Source of the DNA: JADJEI01 sp035328465
Lineage (GTDB): Bacteria > Bacteroidota > Ignavibacteria > Ignavibacteriales > Ignavibacteriaceae
NCBI GenBank assembly: GCA_035328465.1
Contig: DAOLIQ010000023.1
Location: 1 to 38,489 of the forward strand
DNA: 38,489 nucleotides
Reading direction: 5' to 3'
In this document: positions 17,015 to 26,485 of the stretch, piece by piece
How positions within the stretch are numbered: position 1 is the stretch's first letter
Layout of the letters: every line of letters begins with the position of its first letter
Translations under genes and position numbers: made by a program
Notes under the pieces: model-generated
Told to the model about the DNA's origin: nothing
The model's database searches: none
What the model saw: only the letters and a program-made list of their open reading frames with translations

Positions 17015-18535
17015 ATGATTTATAAGTTAAAAATATTTTTCATGACTGCCCTATTCGTTTTCTCTGCAATAATTATTGTTTCTTGCAGCAAAGACGAAAT
17101 ACAAACACCTGCGGCTGTGATTGATGAAACAAACAACGGATTTGAAACTTACGAAGTAGCAAAAATCTTTGCTGAAAAATGTGCGGTGCCGGAATGCCAC
17201 GCCTCTGAAAATCCACAAAACGGATTATCGCTTGCTTCCTATTCTGATATGCTCAAAGGCTCAATCAACCGCGACGAAGATACTACAGGGCATAATCACA
17301 CGGGCGGGGGTTATAAAATTATTTCAGGAAAGAGCGGCGTTTATGGCGGTGAATGCGTAATTCCCTACAACTCAGAATACAGTTTGCTTTACAATATAAT
17401 TGCCGGTAAGGTTGGTGGACAATCCGTTCACTCGGGCAGTTTAAGAAATATTTTAAATGAAACTGAAATAGCAACATTGAAAAACTGGATTGATAGCGGA
17501 GCAAAAGATTTTAAAGAAAATATTGCTTATTCAAATTCACTAAACAATGTTTATGTGTGCAGTCAAAGAAGCGATCAAATATTTGAAATAAATACAGAGA
17601 ATAATCTCTGCTCAAGAATAATCAACGTGGATTTTGATTTGTTCAACCTTGATCAGCCGCACAATATTCAACGAAGAGGGAACTATCTTTATGTAACCCT
17701 TGCTGCAACCGGGAAGCTTTTAAAGATTGACGTTAACTCTAACGCGGTAGTAGCGAGAGTTGACACTTTATTTGCACCTGGAATGATAGCAATTTCTCCA
17801 GACGGCAAAACAGCTTACGTTTCTAAAGTTTCAATTGCGCTGGATCTTCATAAAATTATTTATAGAATTAATCTCGAAACAATGGAGCGTCTCGAAGATA
17901 TAATTCTTCCCGATCTCGGCCTGCCTTATGGAATTACTATTAGTCACGATGGTAAGTTTGTTTACGTCGCTGATATTCCAAACGATAAAATTGCAATCAT
18001 AGATGCTGTAACAAATCAATTTGTAGATTACATCCCCCTTTCACCGGATCAATCTTTGGTCAATGAGCCGTTGAACGTTTATGTTTCACCCGACGACAAA
18101 TATCTTTATGTCTGCTGCCGCAAGTCCAGCAAATTTCTTGTTATTGACGTTCAAAGCAGGCAAATAATTTCAGAGCTTGAAATAAAAACCCACCCATGGC
18201 AGGCAGCAGTTAGCAGTGATGGTTCAAAGATTTATATAGTATCTCATCACGAACCTGTAATTACCACGGTTACAAAAGTGGGAGATTCCTGGTCTGTTAC
18301 GGACGAGTTTATTTATAATGGATTTAGCAATCTACTCGGCGCTGATTTAAGTCCGGACGGGAAATATCTCTATGTAACTTGTTCAAATGTTGAAAGGGGA
18401 TTCACTCCATTCTATTCAATTCCCGGCAGAGATATGCCTTCGATGGTGGGTGTTTTTGATACACAGACAAAAGATCTTATTAAAATTTTTGATGTTGGTA
18501 ACGAAGTCACTGGTATAGTTGCAAGGGAGAACTAA
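17015..18535 (+). CDS. Beta-propeller lipoprotein with N-terminal CX4CH haem-like motif
   Basis: 506 residues. The N-terminal signal has lipobox IVSC with cysteine 24, so the mature protein is probably a lipoprotein. The N-terminal domain contains CAVPECH (C56 to H62), a CX4CH variant of the haem c motif, and resembles cytochrome-like domains found before propellers. From about residue 175 there are around seven repeats of the YVTN type (NVYVCSQRSDQIFEIN, KFVYVADIPNDKIAIID, KYLYVCCRKSSKFLVID and others), which would form a seven-bladed propeller. It follows a terminator, so it is separately transcribed, but it is next to another exported haem protein. No enzymatic function is assigned. Confidence 0.82.
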   Translation: MIYKLKIFFMTALFVFSAIIIVSCSKDEIQTPAAVIDETNNGFETYEVAKIFAEKCAVPECHASENPQNGLSLASYSDMLKGSINRDEDTTGHNHTGGGYKIISGKSGVYGGECVIPYNSEYSLLYNIIAGKVGGQSVHSGSLRNILNETEIATLKNWIDSGAKDFKENIAYSNSLNNVYVCSQRSDQIFEINTENNLCSRIINVDFDLFNLDQPHNIQRRGNYLYVTLAATGKLLKIDVNSNAVVARVDTLFAPGMIAISPDGKTAYVSKVSIALDLHKIIYRINLETMERLEDIILPDLGLPYGITISHDGKFVYVADIPNDKIAIIDAVTNQFVDYIPLSPDQSLVNEPLNVYVSPDDKYLYVCCRKSSKFLVIDVQSRQIISELEIKTHPWQAAVSSDGSKIYIVSHHEPVITTVTKVGDSWSVTDEFIYNGFSNLLGADLSPDGKYLYVTCSNVERGFTPFYSIPGRDMPSMVGVFDTQTKDLIKIFDVGNEVTGIVAREN

Positions 18536-18559
18536 ATTATTTAAGAAAGTTATTTTGCA

Positions 18560-19054
18560 TTACTCTTCTCCATCAAGCTCCGAAAGCAAACCAAGCAGAT
18601 CAAGATGTTTGGTCGTCATCTCCAAATGCCCTTCCGAACTTAGAGGCCATTGATCAAGCGGGCGGTCAATATAAAGTTCAACTCCATTACTGTCAGGATC
18701 AAAAAGGTAAATTGATTCAGAAACACCATGATCGGATGCCCCCTCGATTGGATAATTAAATTCATAAAGTCTTTTAACTATTTTCGCAAGTTCTTTCCTG
18801 TTGGGAAAAAGAATTGCAAAATGATAAAGCCCGGTAAATCCCGCGGGCGGCGCTGTTGCCCCTTCACCGCTCCAGGTATTAAGTCCGATATGATGGTGGT
18901 AACCACCGGCAGAAAGAAACACGGCAGAATTTCCAAAATATTGTGTTACTTCAAAACCAAGCAAATCACGATAGAATTTTAATGAGCGCTCAAGATTTGA
19001 AACAGTGAGATGAACGTGACCGATTTTAACATCGGGATGAATTGTGTTTTCCAA
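18560..19054 (-). CDS. VOC-family (glyoxalase/extradiol dioxygenase-like) metalloprotein
   Basis: 164 residues with a vicinal-oxygen-chelate fold. IGHVHLTVSNLERSLKFYRD is the first strand-helix unit, with candidate metal ligand H15. Further conserved positions are YHFAIL (H78) and DSNGVELYID (E126). It looks most like CatE-type and other single-substrate dioxygenase-like members, but the substrate is not predictable. It starts 36 bases after glgP on the same strand, probably as the second gene of that unit. The tail end faces the propeller gene with 24 bases between stop codons. Confidence 0.85.
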   Translation of the reverse strand: MENTIHPDVKIGHVHLTVSNLERSLKFYRDLLGFEVTQYFGNSAVFLSAGGYHHHIGLNTWSGEGATAPPAGFTGLYHFAILFPNRKELAKIVKRLYEFNYPIEGASDHGVSESIYLFDPDSNGVELYIDRPLDQWPLSSEGHLEMTTKHLDLLGLLSELDGEE

Positions 19055-19090
19055 TTTTTCTGATTCTTTATATTTAGTAGAAATAGTTTT

Positions 19091-21565
19091 TTAAGAAACC
19101 CCAACCTTAATTGGTTTTACATTCCAGATTTTTTCTGCGTATTCCATTACCGAGCGATCCGAAGAAAACTTTCCGGTATTGGCAACGTTGATGATAGATT
19201 TCTTTGTCCACTCATCGGTGTTGAGGTAAAGCTCGCTAACAATATCCTGCGTGTCAATATATGATTGATAATCAGCGAATAAACAGTAGTAATCAACATT
19301 CATTAGTCCCTCTATCAATGAGTGGAATATACCCGGCTCGCTTCTATTAAAGTAATTTCCGGAAATCAAATCTACTCCTCGCTTTAAGTTTTCATTTTTC
19401 CAATAATACTCTCGGGGGATGTAATTGCTTGCCTTCAATTTTCTGATTTCATCTGCAAGCAGGCCAAATATAAAAATATTTTCTTCACCAACCTCCTGGC
19501 GTATCTCGATATTTGCCCCATCCATTGTGCCAATCGTCAGCGCACCGTTCAATGCAAATTTCATATTGCCGGTTCCAGAAGCTTCAAGACCAGCAGTAGA
19601 AATTTGTTCAGAAAGATCAGAGGCGGGAATTATTTTTTCAGCAAGAGTTACAGAATAATTTTTAAGGAAAACCACTTTAAGTTTATCACCCACATCCGGA
19701 TCATTATTTACAACAGAGGCAACTGAATTGATTAGTTTGATTATGAGCTTAGCCATCGTATAGGCAGGTGCTGCTTTGCCAGCAAAAATTATTGTTCGCG
19801 GAACCATCTTCAATTTAGGATTATCTTTTATCCTGTTATAAAGTGTGATCACGTGAAAGATGTTCAGTAGTTGCCTCTTGTACTCGTGAAATCGTTTAAT
19901 GTGTACATCAAAAATTGAGTCGGGATTTATTTTAATGTCATGTTCTTTCTCGATGTGATTAATAAGAAGCTGCTTATTATGCCATTTAGCAATTTTCCAG
20001 TTTTCTCTGAACTCTTTGTCATCGACAAACTTTTCTATTTTCTTTAACTGGTTAAGGTCTTTCACCCACCCATCACCTATCTTATCTGTTATCAAACCAG
20101 ATAAAAGCGGGTTAGCTGCTTTGAGCCACCTTCGGGGAGTAATTCCATTTGTAATATTAATATATTTATCGGGAAAAATTTTGAAAAAGTCTGGAAAGAT
20201 TACGCTCTTTAAAATCTCAGTATGAAGTGCGGCTACACCATTAACTTTATGACAGCCTATAATGGCAAGATTTGCCATTCTAACTTTTTTGGCTGGATTT
20301 TCGTCTATTATAGAAATTTTTTTTATCACCGAGTCTTCGGTAGTGTGGTTCTTTTTAACATCGTTTATAAACCGCTTATTAATTTCATAAATAATCTGAA
20401 GATGGCGCGGAAGTAATTCGCCAAAAATTTGAACGGACCATTCTTCAAGGGCTTCAGGCACTACTGTGTGATTTGTATATGCAAAAGTTTTGGTGGTAAT
20501 CTCCCACGCTTGTTCCCAGGTCATGTTTTCATCATCCATTAATATTCTCATCAATTCAGGAATTGCAACAACGGGATGTGTATCATTTAATTGAATTGCA
20601 GTTTTCTCGGCGAACTTATCGAAGGACTGATGTTTGATTTTATATTTTCTGATAATATCCTGCAACGTTGCCGAAACGAAAAAGTATTGCTGCTTTAGGC
20701 GAAGAAATTTTCCCTCTACCATTGTATCGTTCGGATATAAAACTTTGGAAATGATTTCCGAATCATTTTTGCTTTCAACCGCTGCAACATAATTGCCCTT
20801 ATCAAAATCTTTGAAACTGAAATCGCTCGTAGCTCTCGCCGACCAAAGTCGAAGATTATTTACTGTGTTGTTATGATAACCCGGGATCGGGACATCGTAA
20901 GCATAAGCGAGCACATCGTCTGTATCGACCCACGCAAAATGAAGTCTGCCGGCTTCATCTATTCGTTCGGCAACTCTTCCATTAAACTTTACTCTAAACA
21001 CAAGCCCCCGCCTCATGATGTCCCAGGGATTTCCGGAACCGAGCCAATAATCAGCTCTCTCAACCTGATAACCGTTTTCGATTCCCTGTTCAAATATTCC
21101 ATATTCGTATCTTATGCCATATCCAAAAGCAGGTAATTGTAAAGACGCCATTGAATCTAAATAACATGCCGCAAGTCTTCCCAACCCGCCATTCCCGAGC
21201 CCCATGTCGTGTTCATATTCCCGAATGTTTTCAAGATAATAACCATTTTCATTCAATATTTTATAGCACTCGTCGTAATAATCAAGGTTGATAAGCGCAT
21301 TACCAAGCACCCTTCCCATTAAATATTCAAGTGAAAGATAATAAACCCTCTTTGTGTCCTGCTCAAAATATTCATGTTGAGTTCTCAGCCAGCTTTTTAC
21401 CAGCCTATCTCGGACAGCGAGAGATAGTGCGAAATATGCATCATCATCTGTCGCAGTGTATTTGTCTTTGACCAGCATAAACTCCATGTGCTCGGCGAAT
21501 TGATTTGAAAGAGAGTAGCTTTCTAAGTCTTCTTTATCTGTAAAAAAAATAGATTCCTTTTCCAT
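19091..21565 (-). CDS. glgP: Glycogen/alpha-glucan phosphorylase
   Basis: Phosphorolysis of glycogen or maltodextrin to glucose-1-phosphate, PLP-dependent, cytoplasmic. 824 residues, as in the GT35 family. The PLP lysine is K669 within EASGTGNMKFALNGALTIGT. Other conserved blocks are GLGNGGLGRLAACYLDSMA and HEYKRQLLN. The ATG at 21565 has AAGGA seven bases upstream. No other glycogen genes are in the window. The preceding gyrA terminator and a 160-base gap suggest its own promoter, which I could not identify. Confidence 0.97.
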   Translation of the reverse strand: MEKESIFFTDKEDLESYSLSNQFAEHMEFMLVKDKYTATDDDAYFALSLAVRDRLVKSWLRTQHEYFEQDTKRVYYLSLEYLMGRVLGNALINLDYYDECYKILNENGYYLENIREYEHDMGLGNGGLGRLAACYLDSMASLQLPAFGYGIRYEYGIFEQGIENGYQVERADYWLGSGNPWDIMRRGLVFRVKFNGRVAERIDEAGRLHFAWVDTDDVLAYAYDVPIPGYHNNTVNNLRLWSARATSDFSFKDFDKGNYVAAVESKNDSEIISKVLYPNDTMVEGKFLRLKQQYFFVSATLQDIIRKYKIKHQSFDKFAEKTAIQLNDTHPVVAIPELMRILMDDENMTWEQAWEITTKTFAYTNHTVVPEALEEWSVQIFGELLPRHLQIIYEINKRFINDVKKNHTTEDSVIKKISIIDENPAKKVRMANLAIIGCHKVNGVAALHTEILKSVIFPDFFKIFPDKYINITNGITPRRWLKAANPLLSGLITDKIGDGWVKDLNQLKKIEKFVDDKEFRENWKIAKWHNKQLLINHIEKEHDIKINPDSIFDVHIKRFHEYKRQLLNIFHVITLYNRIKDNPKLKMVPRTIIFAGKAAPAYTMAKLIIKLINSVASVVNNDPDVGDKLKVVFLKNYSVTLAEKIIPASDLSEQISTAGLEASGTGNMKFALNGALTIGTMDGANIEIRQEVGEENIFIFGLLADEIRKLKASNYIPREYYWKNENLKRGVDLISGNYFNRSEPGIFHSLIEGLMNVDYYCLFADYQSYIDTQDIVSELYLNTDEWTKKSIINVANTGKFSSDRSVMEYAEKIWNVKPIKVGVS

Positions 21566-21650
21566 TTATAAATCCTTAATCAATGAAAATGATTTGGTAA
21601 AATTTTCGAGCGGTAAATTAAAACAGTTGATCTATTATAAAAAGAAATAA

Positions 21651-21680
21651 AAAAGCCGTCTACATTCAGAGACGACTTTT
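21651..21680 (-). terminator. Rho-independent terminator of the dnaN-recF-dciA-gyrB-gyrA series
   Basis: Arms AAAAGCCGTCT (21651-21661) and AGACGACTTTT (21670-21680) form a stem with one wobble pair, and the minus-strand product ends in a T-run. It lies about 45 bases after the gyrA stop codon. Confidence 0.8.
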
Positions 21681-21726
21681 TAATTTAATAATAATGAGAA
21701 ACGTCAATTAGATAAGGTCATCTAAA

Positions 21727-24180
21727 TTATTCTACTCCCTCAACCTCATCTTCATCAGAAATAACTCTGGCAATATCGGCAATCGAATCACCTTCGTTCA
21801 GACGAATTACCCTAACGCCTTGAGTATTCCTTCCCATAATTCTAATATCTTTTATGCTTTGCTTTATTACCATCCCCTGTGTTGAAATAATAACGAGCTC
21901 ATCTTTATCAACCACCTCCATCATTGAAATCATTTTACCGACTTTATCAGTTGTCTTAACGGTAATAACGCCTTTTCCGCCGCGATGAGTAATGCGATAA
22001 TCATTAATGTCGGATCTTTTCCCGTAACCTTTGTCAGTAACAACAAGGACGCTGGTGCCCGGTCTTCTTATCACGAGTAATCCCACCACTTTATCTCCCT
22101 TACCAAGTCTTACTCCGCGCACACCGGTTGCAGTTCGTCCCATATCCCTAACATCTTTTTCATTAAACCTGATTGCAAAGCCGCTGTGGGTACCAATAAC
22201 AATATCGTTTCCACCATCGGTCATTTTCACGGCAATAAGTTTGTCGCCGGAATTGAGATTGATTGCGTTTATCCCCCCCTTGCGCACATTACCGTAAGCA
22301 GAGAGAACTGTTTTTTTAATCGTTCCCTGTTCGGTCGCCATCATCAGAAATTGGTTGTCTTTAAATTCTTTAACCGCAACAAAAGCGGTTATGTTTTCAT
22401 CTTTTTCTTTTTCAAGAAGATTTATAATTGATCTGCCGCGAGCTGTTCTGCCTGCATCGGGTATTTCGTGCACTTTTAGCCAATAGCACCTTCCTCTGTC
22501 GGTGAAGAATAGAATATACTGATGAGTTGAAGCAACGAACATGTGTTCGATAAAATCATCGTCTTTTGTTCCAGCGCCGGTTACACCCTTTCCGCCGCGA
22601 CCCTGCCTTTTGTAACCGCTGACAGGAAATCGTTTGATAAATCCCTGATGAGAAATTGTTACAACGACATCTTCTTCGGCAATTATATCTTCAAGGGAAA
22701 ATTCCTCATAATTATAAATAATTTCAGTTCGTCTTTCATCGCCGTATTTTTCTTTGATAGCAAGAAGTTCATCTTTAATAATTAGATTCCGTTTCTCTTC
22801 GCTTTCGAGAATACCTTTTAATTTTTCGATAAGTTTGATTACTTCTTTGTATTCATCCTCAATCTTTTTTCTTTCAAGCCCCGTGAGCCGCTGCAAGCGC
22901 ATATCAAGAATTGCCTTTGCCTGAATCTCGCTTAACTTGAATTTTTTCATCAAATTTAATTTTGCTGTTTCGACATCTTTGGACTTTTTTATTGTTTCAA
23001 TAACAGCATCAATGTTGTCGAGGGCAATTATATATCCTTCAAGAATGTGTGCTCTTTTTTCCGCAGCATCAAGCTCATATTTAGTTCTTCTAATCAGCAC
23101 ATCCATCCTGTGGGCAAGGAAGTGTTGAATAATTTCTTTTAAGTTTAAAACTTTCGGCACTCCGTGGACGAGCGCCAATAATATCACTCCAAAAGTTGTC
23201 TGCATCGAAGTGTGTTTAAAAAGTTGATTAAGCACAACTGCCGGCTGTGCATCTCTTTTCAATTCGATCACAACGCGCATTCCGTCACGGTCAGATTCGT
23301 CACGAATGTTTGAAATATCACTCAGCTTTCCTTCACGAACAAGATCAGCGATCTTTTCTATTAATGAAGCTTTGTTTACCTGATACGGGAGCTCCGTAAT
23401 GATGATGTTTTCCCTGCTGTTTTTTTGAGTTTCGATATTTGCTTTTGCACGAATGACAACTCTGCCCCTACCTGTCATATAAGCATCTTTAACTCCTGCA
23501 TAGCCGTAAATAATTCCGCCAGTAGGAAAGTCGGGAGCTGTAATATATTTCATAAGTTTTTCAATGGAGATATCGGGATTTTTAATCTGGGCAATAATTC
23601 CATCAATAACTTCAGAAATATTGTGCGGGGGAATGTTCGTTGCCATTCCAACGGCAATTCCGCTTGCGCCGTTAATTAAAAGGTTTGGCAAATAGGCTGG
23701 CAGAACTGTGGGCTCTTGCAGTGAGTCATCGAAATTTGAAGCAAAGTTCACGGTGTTTTTATCCAGGTCACGCAGCATTTCTTCTGAAATTTTTGCAAGC
23801 CTTGCTTCAGTATAACGCATTGCCGCCGGTGAGTCGCCATCAACGGAGCCAAAGTTCCCCTGTCCATCAACAAGCGGATAGCGAAGAGAAAAATCCTGCA
23901 CCATCCTTACCATTGTGTCATAAACTGCTGTATCGCCATGTGGGTGATATTTACCAAGAACCTCTCCAACGATTCGTGCGGATTTTTTATACGGCTTATT
24001 ATGAGCCAGACCAAGTTCATGCATTCCAAAAAGAACTCGTCTATGAACAGGCTTCAATCCATCCCGTACATCCGGAAGTGCTCTTGCAACAATTACCGAC
24101 ATAGAATAATCTATGTAGGAAGATTTCATTTCTTCTTCTAAAGAAACCGGGAGTACTTTCCCATCAAACATTGAGACCAT
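21727..24180 (-). CDS. gyrA: DNA gyrase subunit A
   Basis: DNA-cleaving subunit of gyrase, which introduces negative supercoils. 817 residues. The N-terminal catalytic domain carries the active-site tyrosine Y123 in AAMRYTEARLAKIS. The gyrase-specific box QGRGGKG (526-532) separates this from topoisomerase IV ParC. The C-terminal beta-pinwheel includes repeats such as RTATGVRGVRLGKGD and RNTQGVRVIRLNEGD. An alternative start nine bases downstream (ATG 24171, giving MFDGK) is equally plausible. gyrB is 35 bases upstream. Confidence 0.98.
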   Translation of the reverse strand: MVSMFDGKVLPVSLEEEMKSSYIDYSMSVIVARALPDVRDGLKPVHRRVLFGMHELGLAHNKPYKKSARIVGEVLGKYHPHGDTAVYDTMVRMVQDFSLRYPLVDGQGNFGSVDGDSPAAMRYTEARLAKISEEMLRDLDKNTVNFASNFDDSLQEPTVLPAYLPNLLINGASGIAVGMATNIPPHNISEVIDGIIAQIKNPDISIEKLMKYITAPDFPTGGIIYGYAGVKDAYMTGRGRVVIRAKANIETQKNSRENIIITELPYQVNKASLIEKIADLVREGKLSDISNIRDESDRDGMRVVIELKRDAQPAVVLNQLFKHTSMQTTFGVILLALVHGVPKVLNLKEIIQHFLAHRMDVLIRRTKYELDAAEKRAHILEGYIIALDNIDAVIETIKKSKDVETAKLNLMKKFKLSEIQAKAILDMRLQRLTGLERKKIEDEYKEVIKLIEKLKGILESEEKRNLIIKDELLAIKEKYGDERRTEIIYNYEEFSLEDIIAEEDVVVTISHQGFIKRFPVSGYKRQGRGGKGVTGAGTKDDDFIEHMFVASTHQYILFFTDRGRCYWLKVHEIPDAGRTARGRSIINLLEKEKDENITAFVAVKEFKDNQFLMMATEQGTIKKTVLSAYGNVRKGGINAINLNSGDKLIAVKMTDGGNDIVIGTHSGFAIRFNEKDVRDMGRTATGVRGVRLGKGDKVVGLLVIRRPGTSVLVVTDKGYGKRSDINDYRITHRGGKGVITVKTTDKVGKMISMMEVVDKDELVIISTQGMVIKQSIKDIRIMGRNTQGVRVIRLNEGDSIADIARVISDEDEVEGVE

Positions 24181-24215
24181 AAAAAACTCTTTTTATTCTT
24201 GTGTTATTAAATTCA

Positions 24216-26186
24216 TTAAACATCGAGGTTAGCATATTTAGCATGTTTCTCGATAAATGCTCTTCTAGGTTCTACATCATCGCCCATTAAAGTTTCAAAA
24301 ATTTTATCGGCGGCTGCAGCACTTTCAATATTTACCTGAAGCATGGTTCTCGATTCGGGATTCATTGTGGTTGTCCAAAGCTGTTCCGGGTTCATTTCTC
24401 CCAATCCTTTGTATCGGGAAATATTAACTCCTTTAACTGCCCCCTCTTCAATTATTTCTTCTGCAGTATTTGTGATGTCTTTGGCACTGATTTTAAGTCT
24501 TTTTAAAATCTCATTTCTTTCATTATCGTCGAAAGCATAAAATTCTTCTTTCCCTTTTTTAATTTTATATAATGGTGGTTGTGCAATAAAAACTTTTCCG
24601 GAGCTAATAAGTTCTTTCATGTGGCGATAAAAGAATGTTAACAATAATGTTCTAATATGACTTCCGTCAACATCGGCATCTGTCATCAGAATAATTTTTC
24701 CATAGCGCGCCTTGATTGTGTCGAAGTCAACTCCAAAGCCTGCACCGATCGCCGAGATGATCGCCTTGATTTCATCATTCTCAAGAATTTTATTCATTTT
24801 AGCTTTTTCAACATTTAATATTTTACCTTTAAGGGGTAGGATCGCCTGAAATCTTCTATCGCGCCCTTGTTTGGCTGAGCCTCCTGCAGAGTCTCCTTCA
24901 ACAATATAAATTTCGCAATGATCAGGATCAGTGATAGAACAGTCGGCAAGTTTTCCCGGCAGATTCATCGAGTCGAGAGCATTTTTCCTTCTGGCTAAAT
25001 CCTTCGCTTTTCTTGCTGCCTCCCTTGCTTCTGCTGCTCTTAAACATTTTTCAATTATTTTTCTACCAACGGTGGGGTTTTCCTCGAGGAACTCAGCCAA
25101 CTTTTCGCCCACCAGCGTTTCAACGGCTGATTTGGTTTCGCTGTTTCCAAGTTTGGTTTTCGTTTGCCCTTCAAATTGAGGCTCAGCAACTTTAACAGAA
25201 ATAACTGCTGTTAATCCTTCGCGGAAATCGTCGCCTGTAAGTGTAATTTTTCCATCCTTTATCAATCCGTTTTTGCTTGCGTAATTATTAAGCGTTCTTG
25301 TAAGAGCTGTTTTGAAGCCCACCAGATGGGTTCCGCCTTCGGTCGTGTTTATATTATTTACATAAGAAAAAATGTTTTCGTTGTATGTGTCTGTATATTG
25401 AAAAGCAATTTCAACCGGGGTGTTGTCTTTTTCTCCTTCGACATAAACGGTTTTGTGTAGAGCTGTCCGGGAGGCATCAAGATAATGGACGAACTCTATC
25501 AAGCCGCCCTTGAAATGAAAGTTTTCTTCTTCCCCCCCATTTCTTAAATCTTTTATATTGATAGTAATAGTTTTATTGAGGTAGGCAAGTTCGCGCATTC
25601 TTTCAGCCAGAACATCAAATTTATATTTGGTGACTTTAAATATTTCATTATCTGCCATAAATGTTACTTTTGTTCCGGTTTCATTCTTCTTCGTCTTCCC
25701 AATCTCCTGGACTGGTTTTACTGGAATACCCTTTCTATATTCCTGAAAAAATATTTTCCCATCTCTCTTTACTTCAACCTTCAACCACTCTGAAAGAGCA
25801 TTAACTACAGAGACACCAACACCATGAAGTCCACCAGAAACTTTGTAGGTATTTTTATCAAATTTACCTCCTGCGTGAAGAATGGTCATTACTACTTCAA
25901 GCGCAGATTTTTTTTCTTCCGGGTGCAAATCAACCGGAATGCCCCGACCATTATCTTCCACGGTGATTGATTCATCTTGATTGATAGTAACTTTTATTAA
26001 ATCGCAGTAGCCTGCAAGCGCTTCATCAATACTATTATCAACAACCTCGTTTACAAGGTGATGAAGACCGCGAGTGCTGACATCACCGATATACATTGCG
26101 GGACGTTTGCGAACAGCTTCAAGACCTTTTAAGACATTAATGTTTTTTGCACTATATTCGTTTTTATTGTTGTCTTTAGTCATCAT
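24216..26186 (-). CDS. gyrB: DNA gyrase subunit B
   Basis: ATPase subunit of gyrase. 656 residues, the short form lacking the E. coli insertion. GHKL ATPase motifs include EVVDNSIDEALAG and GGLHGVGVSVVNALS. The Toprim domain starts at EGDSAGGSAKQGRD (E430) and has DADVDGSHIRTLLLTF. The C-terminus ends GDDVEPRRAFIEKHAKYANL. It lies 14 bases after the dciA-like gene and precedes gyrA in the same unit. Confidence 0.98.
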   Translation of the reverse strand: MMTKDNNKNEYSAKNINVLKGLEAVRKRPAMYIGDVSTRGLHHLVNEVVDNSIDEALAGYCDLIKVTINQDESITVEDNGRGIPVDLHPEEKKSALEVVMTILHAGGKFDKNTYKVSGGLHGVGVSVVNALSEWLKVEVKRDGKIFFQEYRKGIPVKPVQEIGKTKKNETGTKVTFMADNEIFKVTKYKFDVLAERMRELAYLNKTITINIKDLRNGGEEENFHFKGGLIEFVHYLDASRTALHKTVYVEGEKDNTPVEIAFQYTDTYNENIFSYVNNINTTEGGTHLVGFKTALTRTLNNYASKNGLIKDGKITLTGDDFREGLTAVISVKVAEPQFEGQTKTKLGNSETKSAVETLVGEKLAEFLEENPTVGRKIIEKCLRAAEAREAARKAKDLARRKNALDSMNLPGKLADCSITDPDHCEIYIVEGDSAGGSAKQGRDRRFQAILPLKGKILNVEKAKMNKILENDEIKAIISAIGAGFGVDFDTIKARYGKIILMTDADVDGSHIRTLLLTFFYRHMKELISSGKVFIAQPPLYKIKKGKEEFYAFDDNERNEILKRLKISAKDITNTAEEIIEEGAVKGVNISRYKGLGEMNPEQLWTTTMNPESRTMLQVNIESAAAADKIFETLMGDDVEPRRAFIEKHAKYANLDV

Positions 26187-26200
26187 GTTTCATTTTTTAA

Positions 26201-26485
26201 TTATAAAAATCTTATTGCTTTTATTCGCTCTTCTTTAAAGTGAGAGTTTAACTTTTCAATTAGTGCTTTGTTCTGCAAATTTAATTCAGATCGCCAGACA
26301 GAATTTTCAACTTTAAGAAATAGGGTTTTATTTTCAATTTTAATCGGTTTCACAATTTGTTCAAGTTCCGGAAATATTTTCGTGAATTCCAAAATAGTTT
26401 CTGAATTAATTATATCGGTTTTAAGCCCCGATAAACCGGGTTCTTTTAAGATAATATCTTTTACGCTTCTAAATGAATCAAGCAT
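26201..26485 (-). CDS. DUF721 / DciA-like protein
   Basis: 94 residues with the DUF721 pattern: an N-terminal helix (SVKDIILKEPGLSGLKT), then the KH-like core containing IENKTLFLKVENSVWRSELNLQ. In bacteria lacking DnaC or DnaI, DciA loads the replicative helicase DnaB. This copy is short and lacks the long C-terminal extension of mycobacterial and other DciA proteins. It overlaps the 3' end of recF by 8 bases and precedes gyrB by 14, so it belongs to the replication operon. Confidence 0.85.
   Translation of the reverse strand: MLDSFRSVKDIILKEPGLSGLKTDIINSETILEFTKIFPELEQIVKPIKIENKTLFLKVENSVWRSELNLQNKALIEKLNSHFKEERIKAIRFL

Noticed and set aside
19844..19860. Third CACGTG palindrome that might be a parS site
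   Set aside because: It lies inside glgP and its upstream half (GTGAT) does not match the parS arm; only the core and one arm fit.
23685..24104. 139-residue open frame opposite gyrA
   Set aside because: A shadow of the gyrA coding frame; composition is unlike a folded protein and gyrA is certain.
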